DNA from: CAYSFE01 sp964430225
Lineage (GTDB): Bacteria; Patescibacteriota; Dojkabacteria; GCA-016699595; JBAXKR01
DNA: 11,630 nt
Assembly (NCBI GenBank): GCA_964430225.1
Contig: CAYSFE010000016.1
Span: 1-11,630 of the forward strand
Direction of reading: 5' to 3'
Position 1 is the first letter of the stretch. Every line of letters starts with the position of its first letter. A model generated the notes under the pieces. The model had not been told where the DNA came from. It saw nothing but the letters and a program-made list of their open reading frames with translations, and made no database searches. Below, one piece after another: positions 5,211 to 11,630 of this stretch. The position numbers and the translations under genes were made by a program.

Positions 5211-7583
5211 CTATAGTTTTCCTCTATTGGTAATCTCTTGTTCAATTAACTTAGCATCTTTACCATATCTTAACCTTGATAATTCCTTTATCATCTCTAC
5301 TACTCTCTTATTCACAGGGTACTCTACTCCATTAATAATAGTTGGTTTTATTGAATCAAATGTCGTCCTTATTGAGAATGGTGAAGGATATTCATTGTTA
5401 ACTAATAGTTTTACATATGCATTTTGATTTTCTAGATTGATAAAATCAGTTTGAGAAAATACTGGAGCAAATTCATTTTGCATATGGTTTCCATCATTAA
5501 CACCCACTTTGAAAGATATAATAGATCCGACATTACCAAATATGGCATCTCTAATCTTATCTTCTATCTGCATAATATATTGATTAGCTACTATTAAGTT
5601 TAGCCTATACTTTCTAGCTTCAGATAATATCTGTGTGAATTCTTCAGTTGCAAAGTTTTGAAACTCGTCAACATATAGGTAAAAATCACGTCTTTCAGCC
5701 TCTGGTATATTTGCTCTACTCATAGCTGCTGAAAGTATTTTAGGGATTAAAATTAGACCTAAGAACTGTGCATTCTCTTCTCCTACAGTACCTTTAGAAA
5801 GATTAACTATTAATATCTTCCCTTTATCCATTACTTCTCTAAAATTGAATGATGATTCAGCTTGACCAATGATATTTCTCATTAGTTTGTTTGTAATGAA
5901 TCTATCAAACTTTGAAACTATGTATCCTAAAACTTCTGATTTATGGAAATCTGATGTTTGGGCTATTTCCTTCTCCCAGTATTCTCTTACTTGTTGATCT
6001 TGAACATATGGCATATATCTTCTTACAAAAGCAGGATCGTACAAAATTCTAGCGGTTTCAATTAAAGTAGATCCTTTTACACTCATAGCAGTAAGAAGTG
6101 CGTTTCTAACAGCTCTTTCAAATCTAGGTCCAACAATACCCTGTTTATTTGGATCGAACATCTTGTACATAAGTCCAATAAAGGAGTTTGCTACTCTATG
6201 CTTGTCTTGTTCATCGTAGAAGTCGACCATGTTAAATCCAAGAGGTCTTTCAGTATCAGCTGGATTAAAGTAAATCACATCTTCTGCTCTCTCTGGTGGT
6301 ATTCTTTCAAGTACCCATTCAGCAGCGTCTCCATGAGGGTCTAAGAATGCAACACCCTTCCCCGCTCTAATATCTTGAATGATCATACTTTGAAGAAGCC
6401 AAGACTTACCAGAACCCGTTTTTCCCACTATATACATATGTCTTCTTCTGTCTTCATCTCTTGCCCATACCTGTTTGTTTACTCCTCTAAATAGAGATGT
6501 TCCAAGCCATACACCAGGACCACTTGATGCTACTTCCTCAGGAGCTGGAGCTCGCTTAGACCAAAGCCAGTGGATATATGGTGTTTGTATGTTCTTATTT
6601 GGGAAATGTAATACTGTTGCTAATTCTTCAGTATTAAGGATAGTTCCTTCTCTCCCATTTCTATATATATAATCGTTCATGAAGTCTTTCTTCTCCCTAT
6701 TCTTTAACTTCTTCTTCTTAAAGCTATTACCACCAGGCATTTCCATAGGTTCGAAACATGCAACAATATTACTTAAGTGCATCTTTGCTACTTCTGTAGT
6801 CTTTGCAGTTGCAATTATTCGAATATCTACTTGGAATGCTGATTTAGATGTTTTCTTTTCTACTCCTCCAATAGCTTCTTCATTTTCATTTGATTTATCA
6901 CTCTTTTTCTTTTCAGGATCTATATTCTTAGTACTAGATACAAAACTTCTTCCTTTCTTTCTCCATTTCTTATCTGCAGGTGTAATGACATACTGAATTA
7001 CAGCTCCTTCCCCTTCTGTCATACGACTTACTGAAGCAGTTAAAGATGAAAGAGTATCAACATGAAGATCTGAATATGTACGTATAGGTTTGTAATATTC
7101 TTCGGCTAGTGCCAACTGAGCAAATTCAACTCTTGAATCTTCATGAAATATATTGTATTCATCAGACTTTTGAATATCCGCTTCTGGATGAGTAGCATGA
7201 ATTTGTTTCTCTACTAATTCAGATATGGATTTAGGAGCAATTACATAGAATCTAATACTTTCAGGAAGCCCAACAATTTCAAAACTTACTGATCTTTTTG
7301 TTTTAAATAGTTTTTGGAATATATTTTTATGACTTTCAGAGATTGCAGTTAAACCTGAGAATAGCTGATCAGCAGCTTGGGCATCAGCATCTGATGTTTT
7401 AGGTAATCTAATTTCAAATATATCTGAGTTAAGGGATCTTCTATGCATTGCTTTTTCTCTAATCTTTTTTGCAAAAAACCAAAGAAATATTAAGCCTGCC
7501 ATAATTATTGTAAGTGCTAGAAGCACTAGAAACAGGCCGGTTAGTACATCACTACCACTGTTTTGAACTATTTCCTCCTCCAT
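5211..7583 (-). CDS. TraG/VirD4-like membrane ATPase (type IV coupling-protein family)
   Basis: A 790-residue P-loop ATPase related to the TraD/TraG/VirD4 and HerA-FtsK group. Residues 13-36 form one N-terminal TM helix, followed by basic residues (KKIREKAMHRR), which puts the rest in the cytoplasm. Residues 50-300 are an N-terminal domain with a low-complexity charged insert (about 215-248). The motor domain begins near 380: Walker A GKTGSGKS (387-394), FLDPHGD (413-419), Walker B FYLYVDEFQNF (634-644, with Asp639 and Glu640), and a sensor-like ANQY (666-669). The C-terminus (about 690-750) resembles the region after Walker B in TraG-type proteins. Family members pump DNA or protein through membranes as hexamers. 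No relaxase, VirB4 or other transfer gene is present, so a conjugative role is not supported; DNA uptake, pilus or cell-envelope traffic are open. GGAGGAGG occurs just inside the reading frame and is coding, not a ribosome binding site. Confidence 0.88.
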   Translation of the reverse strand: MEEEIVQNSGSDVLTGLFLVLLALTIIMAGLIFLWFFAKKIREKAMHRRSLNSDIFEIRLPKTSDADAQAADQLFSGLTAISESHKNIFQKLFKTKRSVSFEIVGLPESIRFYVIAPKSISELVEKQIHATHPEADIQKSDEYNIFHEDSRVEFAQLALAEEYYKPIRTYSDLHVDTLSSLTASVSRMTEGEGAVIQYVITPADKKWRKKGRSFVSSTKNIDPEKKKSDKSNENEEAIGGVEKKTSKSAFQVDIRIIATAKTTEVAKMHLSNIVACFEPMEMPGGNSFKKKKLKNREKKDFMNDYIYRNGREGTILNTEELATVLHFPNKNIQTPYIHWLWSKRAPAPEEVASSGPGVWLGTSLFRGVNKQVWARDEDRRRHMYIVGKTGSGKSWLLQSMIIQDIRAGKGVAFLDPHGDAAEWVLERIPPERAEDVIYFNPADTERPLGFNMVDFYDEQDKHRVANSFIGLMYKMFDPNKQGIVGPRFERAVRNALLTAMSVKGSTLIETARILYDPAFVRRYMPYVQDQQVREYWEKEIAQTSDFHKSEVLGYIVSKFDRFITNKLMRNIIGQAESSFNFREVMDKGKILIVNLSKGTVGEENAQFLGLILIPKILSAAMSRANIPEAERRDFYLYVDEFQNFATEEFTQILSEARKYRLNLIVANQYIMQIEDKIRDAIFGNVGSIISFKVGVNDGNHMQNEFAPVFSQTDFINLENQNAYVKLLVNNEYPSPFSIRTTFDSIKPTIINGVEYPVNKRVVEMIKELSRLRYGKDAKLIEQEITNRGKL

Positions 7584-7593
7584 ACACTTATAT

Positions 7594-7599
7594 ATTCTA
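7594..7599 (-). promoter_or_regulatory. Possible -10 box (TAGAAT) for the ATPase gene
   Basis: On the minus strand TAGAAT ends ten nucleotides before the ATG at 7583, so the message would have a leader of only a few bases. There is no clear -35 box. The call rests on position and one good hexamer in AT-rich DNA. Confidence 0.3.
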
Positions 7600-7650
7600 A
7601 ATCATGAAGTCTAAAAAGGGAAATATTTAAGTACTAAAAACTATTTGAGT

Positions 7651-7659
7651 TGATACAAT
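7651..7659 (+). promoter_or_regulatory. Extended -10 promoter for the HTH-Nudix gene, leaderless
   Basis: TGATACAAT is an extended -10 (TGn plus TACAAT) ending seven nucleotides before the ATG at 7667, so the predicted start falls on or beside the ATG. The -35 region is poor, as is usual for extended -10 promoters. The 83-bp divergent gap also holds AAATA/TATTT inverted arms (7621-7625, 7642-7646) around a GTAC core, a weak operator candidate. Confidence 0.45.
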
Positions 7660-7666
7660 ACCAAAT

Positions 7667-8404
7667 ATGTTTGAGAATCTCTCGTATACTTTTAAATATA
7701 TAAATATGGATGATTTTCATTTTCTTCAAAGAGATGTACTTAAGAAACTTTCTCTTAAACCTAAACTTCATTTCAAAGATCTATTAAATGACAAAGTAGA
7801 AAGTGAACATATGAACTACCATATTAAGAAACTTGTAGATATGGGATATGTGAATAAGGATGGATTTAACTACTCTCTAACAGAAGAAGGGAAGAAATTT
7901 GTAGACTTAGTAGATTCAGAAAGTAATAAAGTGGAGAAAATGCCTAAGGTTGCAGTAGTTCTTTTTGTAAAGAGAAAAGTTAAAGGAATTACAGAACAGT
8001 TATCCTCAAAGAGACTTAAACAGCCATATTACGGAAAGATCGGAAGACTTACAGGGAAGGTAAAGTTTGGAGAAAAGGTTGAAACTACAGCAATTAGAGA
8101 ACTTAAGGAAGAAACCGGATTAGTAGCAAAGAGTGCGCGTATATTTAGTATATATAGAAAAATGAGTAAGAATAAATCTGGTGAATTTGTTCAAGATTCT
8201 GTATTTTTCTTTTGTGAACTAACAAATATATCTGGAACGTTTAAAGATAGGACTGAGTTTCAAGAGAATCTTTGGATAAGAAAAAGTGATCTAAATCGAT
8301 CAGAGCTAGACTTCTTTAACGATTATTCTTTCTATGAATCTTATCCAAAAGGAGAGTTAAAATATGAACAAGTTGAATTTTCTGCAGAAGAGGGAGGATA
8401 TTAG
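7667..8404 (+). CDS. Winged-helix domain fused to a Nudix hydrolase
   Basis: A 245-residue two-domain protein. Residues 17-82 look like a winged helix-turn-helix of the ArsR/MarR/PadR kind: helices FLQRDVLKKLSL and HFKDLLND, a recognition-helix-like MNYHIKKLVDMGYV, a wing, then SLTEEGKKFVDLV. Residues 93-240 are a Nudix domain with a perfect Nudix box at 130-152: Gly130, Glu136, Arg144-Glu145-Leu146, Glu148-Glu149, Gly151. Such enzymes cleave nucleoside diphosphates linked to another moiety using Mg. In NrtR-type regulators the Nudix domain comes first and the winged helix last; the order is reversed here. Since the catalytic box is intact, it could be an enzyme, a ligand-sensing regulator or both. 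It is divergent from the ATPase gene, which places a possible target in the shared gap. Its TAG stop overlaps the convergent gene by 4 nt. Confidence 0.88.
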   Translation: MFENLSYTFKYINMDDFHFLQRDVLKKLSLKPKLHFKDLLNDKVESEHMNYHIKKLVDMGYVNKDGFNYSLTEEGKKFVDLVDSESNKVEKMPKVAVVLFVKRKVKGITEQLSSKRLKQPYYGKIGRLTGKVKFGEKVETTAIRELKEETGLVAKSARIFSIYRKMSKNKSGEFVQDSVFFFCELTNISGTFKDRTEFQENLWIRKSDLNRSELDFFNDYSFYESYPKGELKYEQVEFSAEEGGY

Positions 8405-9273
8405 TCCTTTTCTTTCTCAACTTTAGTGGTTTTCATTTCTATTACTCTACCTACCAAGGCATAGAGCCAAGTTTTTGCTGAGTTTACATCCCCTATTCCC
8501 TTCATCGCTATTAACTTGTCACCCAAGTTAATGACTTTTTGAGGAATCTTATATCCATATACCTTAATATTTCCAATTGCTCCTGATGTTTTTACTGTAT
8601 GGTCTTTTGATTCCTCTGGTTTGTTATCTTCTTCCTTAGGAGTTTCAGGTGCTTTTTGTTCTGTTTTTGCCTCTGGAGAACCTTCAATATTTCTTAATTC
8701 TTCAAGTATCTTTTCTTGAGCTTGTTCAGTAGTTGCTTCTAAGGGTCTATTTGCTGACACTTCTGGATTAGCACCTGTACTAATTTGAACTGGCCTATCC
8801 TCTTTAGGAAATTGCTGAAAACTTGATGCTAATATACTTGGATCTAATTGAGTATTTTGATCTATAGCTGGTAATGGTGGCAAAGTTTGAGGAACTACAT
8901 TTTGAGTTGGAACATTGTCTGTTAAAGGAGCCATTTGTCCTTGTAAGAATGGATTAGTATTAGAATCTACACTTGGTGAGTCAATTGGAGGTAATACTTG
9001 TGCTTGATCTGTAACTTGATTAAAAGAAGGTGTTGGAACATCTTCTACTGCAGGCAATATTTGTGGTGCCACTGTTGGTAATATTGTAGGTACTGCCTGT
9101 GTTTGTTGTAAAGATGGATCATAAGCTGGCAAACTAGCAAGTGGATTTGCTACATTATCATCACTACTAGGTAATTGAGCCCTTGGATCATTAAGAAATG
9201 GGTTATTTGCTGGGTCTAAATACTTAGGATCAAATCCGAGTGGTGTATTTTGATTTACAGTTTGTGTTGGCAT
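8401..9273 (-). CDS. Pro/Gln-rich protein with NPF repeats, uncharacterised
   Basis: A 290-residue protein that I do not recognise. Residues 1-180 are low complexity, rich in Pro, Gln, Asn, Thr and Asp, and almost certainly disordered. They contain degenerate repeats: NPFLNDP (24-30) and NPFLQGQ (107-113); DPSLQQ (52-57) and DPSILAS (144-150); ILP twice (64-66, 72-74). Residues 181-228 are acidic and Lys-rich (EDNKPEESKD). The last 60 or so residues (231-283) look folded: GNIKVYGYKIPQKVINLGDK, a GIGD turn, then a helix TWLYALVGRVIEM. There is no TM or signal peptide, so it is probably cytoplasmic. The start overlaps the smpB stop by one base (TAATG), indicating translational coupling. The layout, a long sticky tail plus one small domain, suggests an adaptor or scaffold, but that is inference. 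Confidence 0.8.
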   Translation of the reverse strand: MPTQTVNQNTPLGFDPKYLDPANNPFLNDPRAQLPSSDDNVANPLASLPAYDPSLQQTQAVPTILPTVAPQILPAVEDVPTPSFNQVTDQAQVLPPIDSPSVDSNTNPFLQGQMAPLTDNVPTQNVVPQTLPPLPAIDQNTQLDPSILASSFQQFPKEDRPVQISTGANPEVSANRPLEATTEQAQEKILEELRNIEGSPEAKTEQKAPETPKEEDNKPEESKDHTVKTSGAIGNIKVYGYKIPQKVINLGDKLIAMKGIGDVNSAKTWLYALVGRVIEMKTTKVEKEKD

Positions 9274-9713
9274 TATTTGTACTTTATCTTTTGTAAAGTT
9301 TCTTTCTCTACTTCTCTTTGCTTTAAAGTCTCTCTTTTATCAAATTTTTTCTTACCTTTAACGAGTCCTACTTCTATCTTAACTTTATTGTGTCCTAAAT
9401 ATACAGATAATGGGACCATTGTTAAAGTTTCTTTTTTCATTCTTAGAGCAAGTTTCTTTATCTCACTCTTTTTTACTAGTAATTTTCTTGTTCTAGTCTC
9501 GTCAAGTTCTAAATTAGAGAACTTATATTTAGCAATATGAGCATTCCAAAGCCAAAGCTCATTATTCTCTATTCTTACATAGCTTTCCTTTAAACTTATT
9601 CCCCCATTTATTATTGACTTCACTTCTGAACCAAGAAGTACAATTCCTGCTTCAAACTTATCAACAACAAAATAGTTAAAGTATGCACTCTTATTTTTAG
9701 CTAATATTTTCAT
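9273..9713 (-). CDS. smpB: SsrA-binding protein SmpB
   Basis: A 146-residue protein that brings tmRNA to stalled ribosomes for trans-translation. Family blocks are clear: FEAGIVLLGSEVKSI (20-34), SLKESYVRI (40-48), ELWLWNAHIAKY (52-63, with the conserved His59), RKLLVKKSEIKKL (76-88), and VKIEVGLVKGKKKFDKRE (111-128, the basic signature). The C-terminal tail (129-146) is Lys/Glu-rich and, in the family, enters the decoding centre as a helix. The start is the ATG at 9713, which gives the standard N-terminus and lies seven nucleotides after the upstream stop; the open frame continues 30 codons further but that part overlaps the upstream gene and has no family similarity. It lies between two unrelated-looking genes in one operon, and the downstream gene overlaps its stop. 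The tmRNA gene itself is not in the window. Confidence 0.97.
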   Translation of the reverse strand: MKILAKNKSAYFNYFVVDKFEAGIVLLGSEVKSIINGGISLKESYVRIENNELWLWNAHIAKYKFSNLELDETRTRKLLVKKSEIKKLALRMKKETLTMVPLSVYLGHNKVKIEVGLVKGKKKFDKRETLKQREVEKETLQKIKYK

Positions 9714-9720
9714 TACTATC

Positions 9721-11607
9721 TTACACTGGTTTGTACTTCTCTGGAATGTTATTAGTATCAAATTTATACACTCTTTTACTATCCAGGATATACAAAACGT
9801 CATTATCTAATTTCATATCGATTATATCATTAAACTCTCCTAGCACTCCTTTGTAACTAAGTGATGCAACATATTCAATCTTAGATGCATTATTACTTGC
9901 TCCTTTTGTAACAATAACCACTCTTTTATTTAAGTTATCTGCAATGAATAGATATTTTGAATTAATAGATATATTACTAAAACTAGATATTGGTTTAGGA
10001 AGGCCGGCTTTATCTAGCGAGAAAGCCTCTTCTTTGTTATTCACAAATCTATATATGTTTTCTTTGGTTACTGCCCATACTTTTCCATCCACTTCAATAT
10101 CTAGTCCTTCCACTAGTCTATCATCTGTAAATCTTGTTTCAGGTTGTGCATATGAATCAGAGAGTTTTGGAAGTCTAGATACTGCTCCAGTATCTAATCT
10201 CAAAGTATATATATATGCTTGTTTAGCAACAGTGGCCGATACCATTGAAGATACTTGTCCAACTACTACATCAGAAAGTCCAGTAAGTTTTGACAAAGCT
10301 TTTGTCTTACTAGAGTAACTAAATAGACCCTCTTTAGGATCCATAATGACAAGGTTGGTTCCATCGACTGTTGTTGCAGAAATACTACTTAGTTTTCCAT
10401 CTTCAATAGGGAGTTTTGTAAAGTCCATATTTGATTTCAAACTTTCAAGTACTGTTCCTGTCTTTTCAGCAATATATACCCTGTCACTTGATAGACTCAT
10501 CGACTGAGGTTTAAATGAAGGAAACTTAAAATATATATCTGAGAATATTGTTGAATCATTTAGTTGAACTATTTTATCTATATCAAGAAGTGTAGCTTCG
10601 TTTGTGGCTTTAATAGGTTTAACAGCTTCTGATACTGTAGAACTTACCTTTAGAGCCGCATCTGCTTTAGTATTTGACTCAGTAATTAAACTTCTAGCTT
10701 TATCTTTATTAAGTAGAGCATTAGTTTGAGCTTGAGTAGAAAGTGCTTTAGCTTCTTCAACCATAGCATTTGCAGTTTCTAACTTCTTTTTCTCTTCGTT
10801 ATTTGCAGAAATCTGTCTGACACCAAAGAATAGGGCCAGTAAAAGAGCTAGTATTGCAACTCCTATGATAATGAGCTTAGTTTTTGAGGATCTAGATGAT
10901 TTTAAGAATATTGGACTTACTCTCCTTCTTGCTGATCTTGAAAAAAGTGATTTTATTAAAAGGAATAGCTTCATAAACAGATTCTTTATTCCACTAAGAA
11001 GTTTTTGTATTAGGTACATAAAGGTTGATTGATTTTCTTTATTAAATATCTTTGATTTAATATTACCTAATACTAAAGATATCTTAGAAAATATTACTTT
11101 AGGATCTACTTTAGGCTTCCTACTTACTTCTTCAACATATTTTTCTTCGTCGGTAAGAGGAACACTATTAAATACTTCTTCTGTTTCTTGTACCTCCTCT
11201 TTATTTGATTCCAAAGACTGATTAAATTCCTGTCTTCTTACACTAGCTCTAGGTTTTTCAACAAATTCTTCAGTTTCTTTAGCAATTTCTGGTATTTCTT
11301 CTAATTCTTCCTTCAGATGTGAATTCTCCTCAACATTCTCATGCTCTACACTTTCATTAAATGTAATATTTTCTTCTTGAACTTCTTCAAAATGTGGCAC
11401 TACTTCTTCTTTTTTAGTGATAGTAGGAGCAAATACTTCATATCCTAATAGTAGTACACAAGAGTGAAGTCCTTCTCTTAGATGAGGAATTAAGTTCGTA
11501 AGATCAAAGTTAAATATATGATCTCTTAATTTAGCATCTATTATTCTTGTTAGAGAATTTGAGATAGAAAAAAGGATTCTATCGTCTTTTTTAAGTATTC
11601 CTGACAT
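9721..11607 (-). CDS. Single-pass membrane protein with propeller-like C-terminus; 5' end may lie outside
   Basis: A protein of at least 628 residues. Residues 1-60 (GILKKDDRILFSIS, then helices, then CVLLLGYEV) resemble the end of a PP2C-like phosphatase fold. Residues 65-165 are strongly acidic and probably disordered. Residues 170-240 are basic and partly amphipathic. Residues 244-262 form the only TM helix (LIIIGVAILALLLALFFGV). Residues 268-345 are helical and Ala/Lys-rich, probably coiled coil. Residues 350-628 consist of repeated beta-strand blades (RVYIAEKTGTVLES, NLVIMDPKEGLFSYSS, KVWAVTKENIYRF, YLFIADNLNKRVVIV, VLYILDSKRVYKF), a beta-propeller that would lie outside the membrane. 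The ATG at 11607 is the first in the window, but the frame is open to the edge, and the first residues look like the middle of a domain, so the true gene probably starts upstream. It is followed by smpB after 7 nt. A sensor or scaffold role is inference. Confidence 0.8.
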   Translation of the reverse strand: MSGILKKDDRILFSISNSLTRIIDAKLRDHIFNFDLTNLIPHLREGLHSCVLLLGYEVFAPTITKKEEVVPHFEEVQEENITFNESVEHENVEENSHLKEELEEIPEIAKETEEFVEKPRASVRRQEFNQSLESNKEEVQETEEVFNSVPLTDEEKYVEEVSRKPKVDPKVIFSKISLVLGNIKSKIFNKENQSTFMYLIQKLLSGIKNLFMKLFLLIKSLFSRSARRRVSPIFLKSSRSSKTKLIIIGVAILALLLALFFGVRQISANNEEKKKLETANAMVEEAKALSTQAQTNALLNKDKARSLITESNTKADAALKVSSTVSEAVKPIKATNEATLLDIDKIVQLNDSTIFSDIYFKFPSFKPQSMSLSSDRVYIAEKTGTVLESLKSNMDFTKLPIEDGKLSSISATTVDGTNLVIMDPKEGLFSYSSKTKALSKLTGLSDVVVGQVSSMVSATVAKQAYIYTLRLDTGAVSRLPKLSDSYAQPETRFTDDRLVEGLDIEVDGKVWAVTKENIYRFVNNKEEAFSLDKAGLPKPISSFSNISINSKYLFIADNLNKRVVIVTKGASNNASKIEYVASLSYKGVLGEFNDIIDMKLDNDVLYILDSKRVYKFDTNNIPEKYKPV

Positions 11608-11630
11608 TACCTCTACCCCATTTCTTCCTG

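Noticed and set aside
7571..7580. GGAGGAGG on the minus strand as a ribosome binding site
   Set aside because: It lies inside the coding sequence just after the ATG (three Glu codons), and no start codon follows at a suitable distance before the TM helix.
5211..7583. Part of a conjugative or integrative element
   Set aside because: No relaxase, VirB4, integrase with intact catalysis or att-type repeats flank the ATPase; the tRNA beside it is intact with no duplicated 3' end in the window.
8391..8411. AGGA-TATTAG-TCCT hairpin followed by T residues as a terminator
   Set aside because: Only four Watson-Crick pairs are possible and the hairpin lies in the overlapping stop region of two genes. 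It is too weak to call.
9714..9803. N-terminal extension of SmpB by 30 residues
   Set aside because: It overlaps the upstream gene and has no similarity to SmpB. The ATG at 9713 gives the standard N-terminus.
1..11630. TGA recoded to Gly, as in Gracilibacteria and Absconditabacteria
   Set aside because: All main genes read through full family length with TGA as a stop, so recoding is not supported. The break in the small ORF near 310 is a TAA and a frameshift, not TGA.

Overview
This window is AT-rich, gene-dense bacterial DNA. The short intergenic gaps, the near absence of Shine-Dalgarno sequences, the small proteins and the gene content suggest a Candidate Phyla Radiation (Patescibacteria) chromosome. 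That content includes a lone TraG/VirD4-like ATPase, a minimal FtsB/DivIC-like protein, a TM plus beta-propeller protein next to smpB, and an HTH-Nudix fusion. The class cannot be assigned with confidence. Every complete gene ends in TAA or TAG and none in TGA. Frames read cleanly with TGA as a stop, so there is no sign of TGA recoding.

Positions 1-900 hold the 5' end of a membrane protein gene running off the left edge (minus), elongator tRNA-Met(CAU), a small membrane-protein gene on the plus strand that looks frameshifted, a small four-cysteine membrane-anchored protein, and initiator tRNA-fMet(CAU).

Positions 901-2296 hold a septum-formation-initiator-like gene (minus), divergent from a XerC/D-like tyrosine recombinase gene. 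That recombinase has Phe at the nucleophile position and Asn in place of the first catalytic His. A sigma70-type promoter and an imperfect palindrome lie just upstream of it.

Positions 2343-5187 hold a PIG-L/LmbE deacetylase (plus), whose stop codon abuts the stop of a convergent unknown gene. Further upstream on the minus strand follow a peptidase S51 (PepE-like) gene, a histidine phosphatase gene and a tRNA with anticodon UAU (Ile). The tRNA ends 8 nt before the phosphatase start, so the order tRNA, phosphatase, peptidase, unknown could be a single transcript.

Positions 5211-9713 hold the TraG/VirD4-like ATPase (minus), a divergent winged-helix-Nudix gene with a probable leaderless promoter, then a convergent Pro/Gln-rich NPF-repeat protein and smpB. 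From 9721 to the right edge lies a membrane protein with a cytoplasmic acidic region, one TM segment, a helical region and a C-terminal propeller-like domain. The order membrane protein, smpB, NPF protein is a tight minus-strand operon (7-nt gap, then a 1-nt TAATG overlap).

No stretch longer than 300 bases lacks a gene. The largest gap between intact genes (232-468) holds the frameshifted small ORF. No CRISPR array, insertion sequence or rRNA was seen. The most interesting items are the nucleophile-less recombinase with its operator-like palindrome, the tRNA-Ile(UAU) that could make the lysidine route unnecessary, and the uncharacterised smpB operon partners.
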